From positions 1-64,000 of the forward strand of contig CANJPZ010000002.1 in assembly GCA_947476325.1 (NCBI GenBank): a stretch of DNA of 64,000 nucleotides, in the 5' to 3' direction. The stretch's first letter is position 1. The number at the start of each line of letters is the position of its first letter. Positions 44,989 through 60,464 of the stretch are shown one piece after another. The DNA comes from Caulobacteraceae bacterium (GTDB taxonomy: Bacteria; Pseudomonadota; Alphaproteobacteria; Caulobacterales; Caulobacteraceae). Made by a program: the position numbers and the translations under genes. The notes under the pieces were generated by a model. The model was not told the origin of the DNA, searched no databases, and saw only the letters and a program-made list of their open reading frames with translations.

Positions 44989-47316
44989 TTGCCCTCCTTC
45001 TCGCGTAACCTCGAAGATACCCTTCACCGGGCGGTCGCCTACGCCAATGAGCGCAAGCACGAATACGCCACGTTAGAGCATTTGTTGCTCGCCCTTCTCG
45101 ACGACGACGACAGCGCCAAGGTGCTGAACGCCTGTGACGTCGACATGTCCCAGCTGCGATCGGCCCTGATCAGCTATCTGGATATCGAACTGAAATCCCT
45201 GGTCATCGACAGTGGCGAGGACGCCAAGCCCACGGCCGGCTTCCAGCGCGTCATCCAGCGCGCGGTGATCCACGTCCAGTCCTCGGGCCAGGAAGACGTT
45301 TCCGGCGCAAATGTGCTGGTGGCCATCTTCTCCGAGCGCGAAAGCCACGCCGCCTACTTCCTGCAGCAACAGGACATGACCCGCTATGACGCGGTGAACT
45401 TCATCGCCCACGGCATCGCCAAGCGCGCTGGCGCATCGGAAACCCGCGCCGTCAAGGCCGCCGGGACCGAGGAAGAGACCCGCACCGGCGCCGCGCCCAA
45501 GGGCGGGGATGCGCTGGAGCTTTACTGTGTCGACCTCAACGCCAAGGCCCGCGAGGGCAAGGTCGACCCGCTGATCGGCCGCGAGGCCGAAGTCGACCGG
45601 GCGATCCAGATCCTCTGCCGCCGGACCAAGAACAACCCCCTGCTGGTGGGCGAGCCGGGGGTCGGCAAGACCGCCATCGCCGAAGGCCTGGCCAAGAAGA
45701 TCAACGACGGGGAAGTGCCCGAGGTTCTGGCTCACGCCACCATCTTCTCGCTCGACATGGGCACGCTGCTGGCCGGCACCCGGTATCGCGGCGACTTTGA
45801 AGAGCGGGTCAAGCAGGTGATCAAGGAACTGGAGGCCCACGCAGACGCCATCCTGTTCATCGACGAGATCCACACGGTGATCGGCGCCGGCGCGACCAGC
45901 GGCGGGGCCATGGATGCCTCGAACCTGCTGAAGCCGGCCCTGGCGTCCGGGACCCTGCGCTGCATGGGCTCGACCACCTACAAGGAATACCGCCAGCACT
46001 TCGAGAAGGACCGCGCCCTGGTGCGGCGCTTCCAGAAGATCGACGTACACGAGCCGTCGATCGCCGACACCTTGAAAATCCTCAAGGGAATCAAGACCTA
46101 TTACGAAGATTTTCACAAACTGCGTTACACGAACGAGGCCCTCAAGGCCGCAGTCGACCTGTCGGCGCGCTACATCAACGACCGCAAGCTGCCGGACAAG
46201 GCGATCGACATCATCGACGAGGCCGGCGCCTCGCAGATGCTGCTGCCCGAAAGCCGCCGCCGCAAGCAGATCGGCGTGAAGGAGATCGAGGCCGTCGTCG
46301 CCAAGATCGCCCGCATCCCGCCCAAGGCCATGTCGCAGACCGACTCCGAGGCCCTGCGCCAGCTGGAAGGCGATCTGCGCCGCGTGGTGTTCGGCCAGGA
46401 CGCCGCGATCGAACAGCTGTCGGCGGCCATGAAGATGGCCCGGGCCGGCCTGCGCGATCCGCAAAAGCCCATCGGCTGCTATCTGTTCTCCGGCCCCACG
46501 GGCGTTGGCAAGACCGAGGCGGCCAAACAGCTGGCCGGAACCTTGGGCATCGAGCTCCTGCGCTTCGACATGAGCGAATACATGGAGCGGCACACGGTCA
46601 GCCGTCTGATCGGCGCGCCGCCGGGCTATATCGGCCATGACCAGGGCGGCCTGCTGACCGACGCCGTCGACCAGCATCCGCACGCGGTTGTGCTGCTCGA
46701 CGAAATCGAAAAGGCCCACCCGGACGTCTACAATATCCTGCTGCAGGTCATGGACCACGGCATGCTGACCGATGCTACCGGCAAGAAGATCGACTTCCGC
46801 AATGTCGTGCTTATCATGACCACCAACGCGGGTGCCGCGGATTCGCAGCGCCAGTCCATCGGCTTTGGCCGGGGCCGGGCGGCGGACGAGGAAGAGACGG
46901 CCATCAAGCGGCTGTTCTCGCCGGAATTCCGCAACCGTCTCGACGCGGTGGTGGCGTTCAAGGCCCTTACACCCGAGATCATCCGTCAGGTGGTGCTCAA
47001 GTTCGTTCTGCAGCTGGAAGCCCAGTTGGCCGACCGGCACGTCACCATCTCGATCTCGGACGATGCGGCCGACTGGCTGGCCAAGAACGGCTTCGACGAG
47101 CTCTATGGCGCAAGGCCGCTGGCCCGGGTTATCCAGGACAGCATCAAAAAGCCCCTGGCCGACGAGATCCTGTTCGGTGGTCTGGTGCGCGGCGGGCACG
47201 TCACGGTGGTGTTGCGCGAAGGCAAGATCGCCTTCGACATCGACTCCGCGGCCGGCGGCTCAGCCAAGGCCAAGGCCGACGAGATCCGCAACGAAGAATC
47301 CGAAGCGGCGGAGTAG
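44989..47316 (+). CDS. clpA: ATP-dependent Clp protease ATP-binding subunit ClpA
   Basis: This 775-residue Hsp100 unfoldase feeds substrates into ClpP. It has an N-domain (1-145, [13 protein letters not shown]), first AAA+ with Walker A GEPGVGKT (221-228), and second AAA+ with GPTGVGKT (502-509) and Walker [13 protein letters not shown]. There is no long middle coiled coil, so it is ClpA and not ClpB. The start is TTG 44989. clpP is not in the window. A REP-like repeat follows within 35 bases of the stop. Confidence 0.97.
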   Translation: MPSFSRNLEDTLHRAVAYANERKHEYATLEHLLLALLDDDDSAKVLNACDVDMSQLRSALISYLDIELKSLVIDSGEDAKPTAGFQRVIQRAVIHVQSSGQEDVSGANVLVAIFSERESHAAYFLQQQDMTRYDAVNFIAHGIAKRAGASETRAVKAAGTEEETRTGAAPKGGDALELYCVDLNAKAREGKVDPLIGREAEVDRAIQILCRRTKNNPLLVGEPGVGKTAIAEGLAKKINDGEVPEVLAHATIFSLDMGTLLAGTRYRGDFEERVKQVIKELEAHADAILFIDEIHTVIGAGATSGGAMDASNLLKPALASGTLRCMGSTTYKEYRQHFEKDRALVRRFQKIDVHEPSIADTLKILKGIKTYYEDFHKLRYTNEALKAAVDLSARYINDRKLPDKAIDIIDEAGASQMLLPESRRRKQIGVKEIEAVVAKIARIPPKAMSQTDSEALRQLEGDLRRVVFGQDAAIEQLSAAMKMARAGLRDPQKPIGCYLFSGPTGVGKTEAAKQLAGTLGIELLRFDMSEYMERHTVSRLIGAPPGYIGHDQGGLLTDAVDQHPHAVVLLDEIEKAHPDVYNILLQVMDHGMLTDATGKKIDFRNVVLIMTTNAGAADSQRQSIGFGRGRAADEEETAIKRLFSPEFRNRLDAVVAFKALTPEIIRQVVLKFVLQLEAQLADRHVTISISDDAADWLAKNGFDELYGARPLARVIQDSIKKPLADEILFGGLVRGGHVTVVLREGKIAFDIDSAAGGSAKAKADEIRNEESEAAE

Positions 47317-47349
47317 GGCGGCTTTAGCCTGCGTCACCGGGTTTGCGTC

Positions 47350-47391
47350 CATCGAGACGCCGCTTCGCGGCTCCCCAGGATGACGAGGTGG
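47350..47391 (+). repeat. REP-like palindromic element
   Basis: The spacer after clpA carries CATCGAGACGCCGCTTCGCG and continues GCTCCCCAGGATGACGAGG. GCCGC (47359-47363) and GCGGC (47367-47371) form a hairpin with a three-base loop. Elements of the type (T)CGAGACGCC..TTCGCGG..CTC.TCAGGATGACG recur in intergenic regions of Caulobacterales and other alphaproteobacteria. I see one copy here, so its repeat status rests on memory of other genomes. Confidence 0.55.
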
Positions 47392-47407
47392 GGTGGGTGG
47401 CGGACCC

Positions 47408-49045
47408 CTACTGCCGCTTCAGCGTGCCCAGATACTTCGCCACCGCTTCGCGATCCGTAGGGCTGATTGCGTCGGTTCCGAAGGCGGGCATGCCGCCCTG
47501 GCCGTTGACGATGACCCGGCTGATGTTGGCCGTATCGGTGCGGCCGGCGATGGTCGGACCGAAGCCGCCGCCACCCTCTGCGCCGTGACAGCCGGCGCAG
47601 GAGCGATCGAAGGCGTTCTTGCCGGCCGACAACTCAGCGGCGGTCAATGCGACCGGCGGCGGCGCCGGTGTCGCCGGCGCAGCGGGCGCAGGAGGCGGGA
47701 GGCGCTGCGCTGGGACCGTGGCGGCCGGGACCAGGCGCAGAATCTCGTTCTGGGCGGGGGCCGCCTGATCGGTCAGCACATAGAGGAACCCATCGGGGCC
47801 CTGTTCCACCACCTTGAACCGCTGGCAGCGGTCCATCAGCAGCTTTTCCTCGCCCACCACCTTTTCGCCTTGCATCACCAGGCGGGTGATCTGCATGCCC
47901 GACATGCCGCCGATGAAGATGTTGTTCTTCCACTGCGGGAAGGCGTTGCCCGTGTAGAAGGCCATGCCGGACGGGGCGATGGACGGGGTCCAGTAGTAGA
48001 GCGGCTGTTCCATGCCGTCCTGGGCGGTCTTGCCGCCGTTGATCAGGGAGCCGGAGTTCTGGCGGCCATAGCTGATAACCGGGAAGCCATAGTTCCTGCC
48101 CTTGCGCATGACGTTGAGCTCATCACCGCCCATGGGGGTATTCTCGGCCACCCACAGCTCGCCGGTCGCCGGATTGAGGCTCGCCGAATGGATGTCGCGG
48201 AACCCCATGGCCAAGACGGCCGGATTGGCGCCGGCGGTGTTCACGAACGGATTGTCACGCGGGATGGTGCCGTCGGTATTGATGCGCAGCACCTTGCCGG
48301 CCTGGCTGGCCAGGGACTGGGGATCGCCGCCAACGTCGGCCAGGTCGCCGGTGGACAGCACCAGCAGCGTGCCGTCGCGCGCCTGAACCAGGGCGCGAGG
48401 CTGGATATCGGTGCCCTCGCGCAGCGTCTTGACGTCTTCCAGGCTCCTTTCGTCGGCCGAAAGTCTGGCGCTGGCGATACGGCCCATGGCGGCGGCGTCG
48501 CCGGCGAATTTGGTATGGTAGCTGAAATAGATTGTCCGGTTACGGGCGAAGTTGCGGTCGACGATGACGTTATACATGCCCGTGCCCAGCCGCGGCTGGG
48601 CCATCTGGGGCACATTGGCGATCAGGTCGGAGACGACGCCGGTCTTGTCGACGATGCGCAGGCCGCCGTTGCGGAAGCTGATGATCATCTTGCCGTTCGG
48701 CAGGAAGGCCATTCCCCAGGGCCGGTCGATCCTGGCTATGGTCTCGACGGCATAGCCCTGGGTTCCGCTCACGATCGGGGCTTTTGTCTGACCGGGAAAA
48801 GCCGGGGTGGTGACATAACCATCGTTGGAATTGCGATTGGGTCCGCACAGGGCGGCGATGCGGGCGCGCTCGGCGGCCGAGCCGGCGACACCGGCGAAGT
48901 CCGGACCCGGCGGGAATTGCGGGATTGCCGCCTTGGGCGCAGCGGCGGTTTGCTGGGACCAGCCCCCGGTCGCGGTGGTCAGGGTCAGGGTGATGGCCAG
49001 GCCAGCCGTCAGCGCCGTTGCGCCAAGGTGCGCCGCTTTGAACAT
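47408..49045 (-). CDS. PQQ-dependent soluble aldose sugar dehydrogenase fused to cytochrome c
   Basis: This 545-residue periplasmic protein has a signal peptide (about 1-30), a six-bladed Asd/YliI-type beta-propeller (RIDRPWGMAFLPNGKMIISFR, GDLADVGGDPQSLASQAGKVLRI, VAENTPMGGDELNVM) and a C-terminal class I cytochrome c. The heme site is CAGCH (483-487) with a likely Met519 axial ligand in GGMPAF. It would oxidise an aldose with PQQ and pass electrons internally to heme. PQQ synthesis genes are not visible. The substrate cannot be named. Confidence 0.88.
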   Translation of the reverse strand: MFKAAHLGATALTAGLAITLTLTTATGGWSQQTAAAPKAAIPQFPPGPDFAGVAGSAAERARIAALCGPNRNSNDGYVTTPAFPGQTKAPIVSGTQGYAVETIARIDRPWGMAFLPNGKMIISFRNGGLRIVDKTGVVSDLIANVPQMAQPRLGTGMYNVIVDRNFARNRTIYFSYHTKFAGDAAAMGRIASARLSADERSLEDVKTLREGTDIQPRALVQARDGTLLVLSTGDLADVGGDPQSLASQAGKVLRINTDGTIPRDNPFVNTAGANPAVLAMGFRDIHSASLNPATGELWVAENTPMGGDELNVMRKGRNYGFPVISYGRQNSGSLINGGKTAQDGMEQPLYYWTPSIAPSGMAFYTGNAFPQWKNNIFIGGMSGMQITRLVMQGEKVVGEEKLLMDRCQRFKVVEQGPDGFLYVLTDQAAPAQNEILRLVPAATVPAQRLPPPAPAAPATPAPPPVALTAAELSAGKNAFDRSCAGCHGAEGGGGFGPTIAGRTDTANISRVIVNGQGGMPAFGTDAISPTDREAVAKYLGTLKRQ

Positions 49046-49102
49046 GGGTAGCCTCCTCGGCCCTGCAATGGACCTTCGGTCCAGTACGTCCCGAACTGGC
49101 CG

Positions 49103-49537
49103 CTAGATCAACTGTGCGGCGATTTTTTTTGCCAGATCACCCAGCTCGGCCGGATCGGCCATGCCGCCGCCGTGGCGGCCAAGGGGTACGCCTTCCCAGC
49201 GCGGAATGATGTGGACGTGGGTGTGGAACACCGTCTGGCCGGCCGCCGCGCCATTGTACTGGGTGACGATGACGCCGTCAGGCTGCAGGGCGGCGATCGC
49301 GGCGCGCGCCAACCTCTGGGTGGCGGCCATGACCTTGCCCAGGGGTTCGGGCTCCATGTCGAGCAGGTTTCGGGCCTTCGAGGTCTTCGAAATGATCAGG
49401 CAGTGGCCTTCTGACTGGGGGAAGGCGTCCATGAAGGCCAGGACGTCGGCGTCCTCAAAAATCTTCACCGACGGGATTTCGCCGCGCAGGATTTTGGCGA
49501 ACACATTGTTGTCGTCGTAGGCACCCTCAAGGCTCAT
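49103..49537 (-). CDS. HIT-family nucleotide-binding protein
   Basis: This 144-residue histidine-triad hydrolase, HinT-like, acts on purine nucleotide phosphoramidates or related adducts. The triad is HTHVHII with His105, His107 and His109, and the N-terminal NVFAKILRGEIPS is typical. The 57 bases to the sugar dehydrogenase and the 266 bases to gltB (49538-49803) hold no other gene. Confidence 0.93.
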   Translation of the reverse strand: MSLEGAYDDNNVFAKILRGEIPSVKIFEDADVLAFMDAFPQSEGHCLIISKTSKARNLLDMEPEPLGKVMAATQRLARAAIAALQPDGVIVTQYNGAAAGQTVFHTHVHIIPRWEGVPLGRHGGGMADPAELGDLAKKIAAQLI

Positions 49538-49745
49538 GATTTCCCCGTTCGATTGCTCAATTACGCGTCAATCCGTTTGCCCTGAATTCGCACAATAATC
49601 TGTAGGAATCTCTCCCAATTGCCCTTATAGGCGGTCGCCCGCGCGCCGCGGCGGCCTCAACTGCGGCAAAACCGTTCAAAATCAACGAACACGTCATCCC
49701 CCTTGGGTGGCCGTTCGACAGCGGGCGGTATATGTTGGAAAAAGC

Positions 49746-49771
49746 GCCCTTTCGGTCCTGCCGCAAAGGGC
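49746..49771 (+). promoter_or_regulatory. Hairpin in the gltB leader
   Basis: GCCCTTT (49746-49752) and AAAGGGC (49765-49771) form a seven-base stem. The right arm is also part of the palindrome AAAGGGCCTTT (49765-49775), so two exclusive structures are possible about 30 bases before the gltB start. No run of T follows, and no leader peptide is evident. This may affect translation of gltB, but it is only a structural reading. Confidence 0.3.
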
Positions 49772-49803
49772 CTTTGGGCTGTGAGTAAGAGAAGGGACCT
49801 TTT

Positions 49804-54438
<4,635 letters not shown>

Positions 54439-54462
54439 CCCCTAGAGTTCGGAGCTTACTGC

Positions 54463-55896
<1,434 letters not shown>

Positions 55897-55904
55897 GTCG
55901 AAGG

Positions 55905-56354
55905 TCAGCTGACCTCGAAGACGTCCAGGTCGACGGCGCCGGGCGCCCGCGCGCCGACGGCTATGGCCAGAATGCCGTTGAGCCTTGCAAGGCCCGGCGC
56001 TGCGGTTGTCAGTCGCACGAAGGTGCGGAAGTAGTAGGTTGACGGATCGACAATCTCGCCCCGGCCCAGAGCGGCCAGAATACCGGGCGGACCGACCCGC
56101 ACGCCTTGTGAGCGCACCTCGACATGGCCATGCCCCTCGATGTCGAGGGCATAGTGTGCGTCGATCTCCATGCCGCCGTCGGCGAGAATGGTTTGCCAGT
56201 CGCCGCCGCCGGCCAGGATACGACCGCTCAAGTCGCCCTTGACGGTCCCGCCGACGATCGGAATGAACCGGCGTCCGGGCGCGCCATCCGCAATGGTTAC
56301 GGGTGGTCCGACAAGAACGTGCAGACGCGCCATGAGGGTGAGCGAGGGGGTCAT
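55905..56354 (-). CDS. DUF3237 domain protein
   Basis: This 149-residue protein matches DUF3237, a small beta-barrel family of unknown reaction. FIPIVGGTVKGDLSGRILAGGGDWQ and DPSTYYFRTFVRLTTAAPGLARLNG are its two main blocks. The ATG overlaps the stop of the upstream monooxygenase by four bases (ATGA), so the two are coupled. Members are often found with aromatic or terpenoid degradation genes. No catalytic residue assignment is safe. Confidence 0.85.
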   Translation of the reverse strand: MTPSLTLMARLHVLVGPPVTIADGAPGRRFIPIVGGTVKGDLSGRILAGGGDWQTILADGGMEIDAHYALDIEGHGHVEVRSQGVRVGPPGILAALGRGEIVDPSTYYFRTFVRLTTAAPGLARLNGILAIAVGARAPGAVDLDVFEVS

Positions 56355-57601
56355 GGTTTCGCCGCTTCCTGTGCGCGCAGGCCTGTGAGCGCCTGATAGG
56401 ATTTCGAAATTGTCTCAAGCTCGCCGGGAGCAAACACGTCTTCGATGCGGCTGAAGCCCTGGGGCGCGCGCTCGTGGGCCAGTTGCATGCACTGTTCCGG
56501 GCCGTTGCCACGATTGGCCCGGACGATCACCGCCGTGGCGGGCAGGCGCTCGGCCTCGTAAGTCGAGAGCGCGGTCTGCGCCGGTGCGGGTCCGGACGCC
56601 GAGGTCAGTGCGCGGACCAAGGCGTCGGCGTCAAGGATCGCCTGGCTCGCGCCGTTTGAACCGATTGGATACATGGGGTGCGCCGCATCCCCGAGCAGTG
56701 TCACGCGACCGTGGGACCACCGCGAGAGCGTGTCGCGGTCGACCATCGGAAACTCGAACACAGCTTCGGCGGATCGAATGAGTCCCGGGACGTCGAGCCA
56801 GTCAAAACACCAGTCTTCGAAAGCCGGCAGAAAGGCCCCTAGGTCGCCGGGTTTGTTCCAGTCTTCACGCTGGGCAAGTTCCTTGACCGGCAATTCGGCG
56901 ATCCAGTTGATCAGCTGGCGCCCATCGGCCTGAACCGGGCGGATGGGATAGGCCACGAACTTCTGGTTTTGATGGCCGGACATGATCATGCTGGCCCCGG
57001 TCAGGAAGGGTTGGGCCAGGCTGACCCCTCTCCACAGCATGCGGCCGGAATAGGCCGGCGGGCCCTCGTCGGGCTGATAGTGGGCGCGGATGCTGGAGTG
57101 GATGCCGTCGGCGGCGATGAGCAGATCGCCCTCGAACCGGGTTGGCCCGCCGGCTTGAGTGGCGCACTCGATGACGACGCCCGAGCTGTCCTGACTGAAG
57201 GCCGTCACGCGATGGCCGGTCAGGACGCTGCTCGTCCCCAGTCGCGCGCGGACGGCCTCCAGCAAGGTCATCTGCAAATGACCGCGATGCAGGGAAAGCT
57301 GGGGCGCGGCGTGCCCGGCATAATGGCCGCGAGGCTCGCCCCAGATGCGCTGGCCATGGCTGTTGAAATAGACCAGCTCCCGCGTGACGACCGCCTGGGC
57401 TTCAAGAGCCGGCAGCAGGCCAAGTGCGGTGAGGATCCGGCCGGCGTGCGGCAACAGATTGATGCCAACGCCCAGCGGGCGAATTTCGGCGGCGGACTCC
57501 AGAACAATCACCGTGTGGCCAAGCTCGTGCAAACAAAGCGCCGCCGTCAGGCCGCCGATTCCGCCCCCCGCAATAATTATCCGCATGGCTTTGCCTGTCA
57601 T
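56351..57601 (-). CDS. FAD-dependent monooxygenase (aromatic hydroxylase family)
   Basis: This 416-residue flavoprotein of the p-hydroxybenzoate/salicylate hydroxylase group would insert one oxygen using NAD(P)H. GGGIGGLTAALCLHELGH (12-29) binds ADP of FAD, DLLIAADGIHSSIR is the DG motif, and GRVTLLGDAAHPMYPIGSNGA is the GD motif. The start at 57601 overlaps the thioesterase stop by ATGA; ATG 57586 is the other option. The substrate is unknown. It is the middle gene of a three-gene operon. Confidence 0.9.
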   Translation of the reverse strand: MTGKAMRIIIAGGGIGGLTAALCLHELGHTVIVLESAAEIRPLGVGINLLPHAGRILTALGLLPALEAQAVVTRELVYFNSHGQRIWGEPRGHYAGHAAPQLSLHRGHLQMTLLEAVRARLGTSSVLTGHRVTAFSQDSSGVVIECATQAGGPTRFEGDLLIAADGIHSSIRAHYQPDEGPPAYSGRMLWRGVSLAQPFLTGASMIMSGHQNQKFVAYPIRPVQADGRQLINWIAELPVKELAQREDWNKPGDLGAFLPAFEDWCFDWLDVPGLIRSAEAVFEFPMVDRDTLSRWSHGRVTLLGDAAHPMYPIGSNGASQAILDADALVRALTSASGPAPAQTALSTYEAERLPATAVIVRANRGNGPEQCMQLAHERAPQGFSRIEDVFAPGELETISKSYQALTGLRAQEAAKP

Positions 57602-58044
57602 GGCGCCGCCGCGCCGCGCCGTGCAACGACGGCGATGGTCAGGCGGGCGACGCAGGTCGGGCGACCCTGGTCATCCTTGATCTCGATCCCCCAGACCTGG
57701 CTGGTGCGGCCAAGATGGAACGGGCGCGCGACGCCGGTGACGAAGCCGTCGGAAACGGCCCGCAGGTGGTTGGCGTTCACCTCCTGACCGACGCAGTAAA
57801 ACCGCTCAGGATCGACACACAGGTTCGCCGCCAGACTGGCCAGGGTTTCGGCCAGGACTACGGAAGCGCCCCCGTGCAAAATTCCCATCGGCTGCCGGGT
57901 TCGCCCATCTACTGGCATGCGACCCTCCAGCCAGTCGGGCCCGAAGGCCGTCATTTCGATGCCGAGCGTGCCGTTGATGTCGGCGGTGTGGCCGGCGTTC
58001 AACGCCAGCAGGTCCAGGTTCGCGTGCCATACAGGTTGGGTCAT
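57598..58044 (-). CDS. PaaI-family hot-dog thioesterase
   Basis: This 148-residue acyl-CoA thioesterase of the PaaI/YdiI type has the helix GILHGGASVVLAETLASLAAN, in which HGG and Glu form the usual catalytic surface. C-terminal REVxx strands complete the fold (QVWGIEIKDDQGRPTCVARLTI). In aromatic catabolism such enzymes release CoA from stalled hydroxyphenylacetyl- or benzoyl-CoA products. It is first in the operon with the monooxygenase and DUF3237, with ATGA overlaps between all three genes. Confidence 0.9.
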   Translation of the reverse strand: MTQPVWHANLDLLALNAGHTADINGTLGIEMTAFGPDWLEGRMPVDGRTRQPMGILHGGASVVLAETLASLAANLCVDPERFYCVGQEVNANHLRAVSDGFVTGVARPFHLGRTSQVWGIEIKDDQGRPTCVARLTIAVVARRGAAAP

Positions 58045-58116
58045 GGGATCCCTTCCTGCCAGATCGCCGGGAAGCTGTCAGCGCCCAAGGCAAAGCTGAT
58101 GTGAACAGGATGGCCC

Positions 58117-60399
58117 TCAGAACTTGTAGTTCAGTTCGGCCATGGCCGTGCGGCCCGGGAACGGGTGGAACAGGAAGTAGCGGCGGTCGCCGAGGTTATC
58201 GATGCCGAGGGCCGCTTCCCAATGCGCGTCGATCTTGTAGCCGACGCGGGTATCGACGACGAAGAACGGATCAAAGCCCTGATAGGTGTGGGTGACCACG
58301 TCCGAGTTGTCGATCGAGGCGTAGAGCCGCTCGCTGTAGCGGCCGGCCAGCGTCCAGCTCAGCCGGTCGGTCGGCCGCCATGTGCCGACTAGGGTCGCCT
58401 TGAACTTCGGGATGCCGGGAACCTGCTTGCCGACCGCGGCGGCGAAGGCGGCGTCCTTTTCCACGACCGGGTCCGTCCAGGTGGCGCTGCCGGACAGGTC
58501 AAAGCCCTTGAACAGCACGTCCTTTAACTCGGCCACCAGCTCGACGCCGCGGACGTGGGTGCGGTCGATGTTCTGGACGTAGGAGAACAGGGTCGTCGAC
58601 TTGGGAATCAGGGGCGCGGTCTGGGAGATCAGGGCGTCGGTGATCCTCTCGTCGAACAGCGACAGCCTGACCCGTCCGCCGTCGATCGGGTGCTCGATCG
58701 CTAATTCGCCGGAGCGGGCGTGCTCGGGCCGCAGGGTGGGATTGGGCACGGTCAGCGTCGCGCCGGTGGTGATCGCCTGGTAGAGCTCCTGCACCGTCGG
58801 GAAGCGGTAGGCCTCGCCATAGGAGCCGGACAGGATCCAGCCCGAACCGCTCGCCCAGGTCACGCTGGCCTTGGGTGAGACCTTGCCGGCCGACAGCTCC
58901 GGCTGGTGAACCGACAGGGCGGGCGATGAGGAAAAGTTGAAGCCGTTTGAGGCCTTCCAGTCCTCGTACCGGCCGCCGATCGTCACCTTCACGTTGTCGT
59001 TCACATTGAGGGCATCCTGCGCCCACAGGGCGCTGGTGCGGGTCTGGCCCAGCGACTGCTGGGTCAGGGCGCCGGCCGCCCCGTCGATCCAATTGGGGGT
59101 GGCGTATTTCGAGCTGGCCAGTTCGACCTTGTCGTCGTGGGCGCCGAAGCTCAGCGCCTGATCGCCGATCTTGCGAGAGGCCGAGGCGTCGAGGCCGCGC
59201 CAGCCAGTACCGTCCATGCGCAGGATCGTGCCGGCGCCGCCGACCAGGGCGCCGGGTATCGCGGTCGTCGGCGTGCGCTGCACGTCCTTCTGATAGTCGT
59301 AGAGGCTGGCCGAAGCATTCCAGGTCCAGGGCCCGTCGCCGCGCGAGGCCATGGACAGGCTTTGCATGATGTGGCCCTCATCAAACGAATAGGTTCCGTT
59401 CGAGAAGGCGCTGGCGGCCACGCTGTAGGCGCGTCCGTCGAAGTTCAGCGTGCCGGAATAGACGGGCTGGCCGGCGGCGTCGCGCGCATAGGTCTCGACA
59501 TGGGAGTCGGTGGCGTTGCCGAACCGGCCGATGGAATAGATCGCCGAGGCGAAGGGCAGGTCATAGCCGACGCGCAGCTTCACATTGGTTTGCAGCTGGT
59601 GCTCCAGGCCGCCGGCCCCGAAGACGGCGATCGGGGAATTGGTGCGATTCACTTCGGCAAAGGAGCCGGTCACCACGGTTCCCGACGCGCTGGTCGAGCC
59701 GGGCCTGGCGACGGTGACGTAAGAGAGCGGCTGGCTGTTGCTTTCAACCACGTTGCCGGACAGGCGGAACCAGAGGTTGTCGCGCCGGTCGCCGATAGAG
59801 GCCGACAGCTGGCCAGCGCCGTAGCTGTCGTCGGTGCCGTACTGGGCAAAGCGCTGCATCGATCCGGCGGCGCGGATCGAGCCTTCGAGCCTTTGCGGCG
59901 TGCGGGTGCGGATGTTCAGAACCCCGCCGATGGAGTTGCCGGCATAGGCCGCCGAGAACGGGCCGTAGAGGAAGTCCACCGAGGCGATCTCTTCCGGATA
60001 GACCATGCTCCAGCGCGGTGAGGCGGTGGAATTGTTGTTGCCGATCAGGGCCGAGAGCAGCACGCCGTCGGCAAAGATCAGGGTCCGGGCGCTGGCCCCC
60101 AGGCCGCTGGTGCGCGTAGCGAGCGGGGCTTGCGTGTCGCCGATGTGGCGTTTGCGGACGATCAGGCTGGGCAGATATTTGACCGTGTCCTCGACGTTGA
60201 TGGCGTTGACGGTCTGGCTGATGTCTTCGCCCGTTACCGTCTCCTGGGTGGCGGGCGTCGCGCGGGCGCCGGCGCTGATGATCAGGGAATCGACCGTGGT
60301 GACGTCGGAAGGCGTCTGGGCCGCAGCGGGAAGGGCGGTGGCCGCAAGGACGGCGAGCGAAGCACTCGAAGCGAGCGCCATAAAGCGGTGGAGTGACAT
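58117..60399 (-). CDS. TonB-dependent outer-membrane receptor
   Basis: This 760-residue receptor has a signal peptide (about 1-28), a TonB-box-like DVTTVDSLIIS (32-42), a plug with LPSLIVRKRHIGDTQAPLATRT and VDFLYGPFSAAYAGNSIGGVLNI, and a barrel ending in MAELNYKF, where the terminal Phe is the BAM signal. Plug YGPFSAAYAGNSIGG is a strong family mark. The ligand is not evident; the DUF2946-like gene 65 bases upstream suggests metal. A hairpin lies in that spacer. Confidence 0.93.
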   Translation of the reverse strand: MSLHRFMALASSASLAVLAATALPAAAQTPSDVTTVDSLIISAGARATPATQETVTGEDISQTVNAINVEDTVKYLPSLIVRKRHIGDTQAPLATRTSGLGASARTLIFADGVLLSALIGNNNSTASPRWSMVYPEEIASVDFLYGPFSAAYAGNSIGGVLNIRTRTPQRLEGSIRAAGSMQRFAQYGTDDSYGAGQLSASIGDRRDNLWFRLSGNVVESNSQPLSYVTVARPGSTSASGTVVTGSFAEVNRTNSPIAVFGAGGLEHQLQTNVKLRVGYDLPFASAIYSIGRFGNATDSHVETYARDAAGQPVYSGTLNFDGRAYSVAASAFSNGTYSFDEGHIMQSLSMASRGDGPWTWNASASLYDYQKDVQRTPTTAIPGALVGGAGTILRMDGTGWRGLDASASRKIGDQALSFGAHDDKVELASSKYATPNWIDGAAGALTQQSLGQTRTSALWAQDALNVNDNVKVTIGGRYEDWKASNGFNFSSSPALSVHQPELSAGKVSPKASVTWASGSGWILSGSYGEAYRFPTVQELYQAITTGATLTVPNPTLRPEHARSGELAIEHPIDGGRVRLSLFDERITDALISQTAPLIPKSTTLFSYVQNIDRTHVRGVELVAELKDVLFKGFDLSGSATWTDPVVEKDAAFAAAVGKQVPGIPKFKATLVGTWRPTDRLSWTLAGRYSERLYASIDNSDVVTHTYQGFDPFFVVDTRVGYKIDAHWEAALGIDNLGDRRYFLFHPFPGRTAMAELNYKF

Positions 60400-60425
60400 G
60401 AATGTATTTCCTGAAGAGTCATGAA

Positions 60426-60449
60426 GCGCGTAGCCGACAGGCTCCGCGC
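60426..60449 (-). other. Intercistronic hairpin between the DUF2946-like gene and the receptor gene
   Basis: GCGCG/CGCGC and AGCC/GGCT pair across a GACA loop, with one mismatch between the two blocks. There is no T-run on the minus strand, so this is not a standard terminator. It may protect the upstream message or tune expression of the receptor relative to the small protein. Confidence 0.5.
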
Positions 60450-60464
60450 GTACGGATCAGACCT

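Noticed and set aside
45073-47199. 708-codon open frame opposite clpA
   Set aside because: Shadow of clpA with no recognisable motif; composition is typical of an antisense GC-rich frame.
47393-49051. 552-codon frame opposite the sugar dehydrogenase
   Set aside because: The minus-strand protein has a signal peptide, propeller motifs and a heme site; the plus frame has none.
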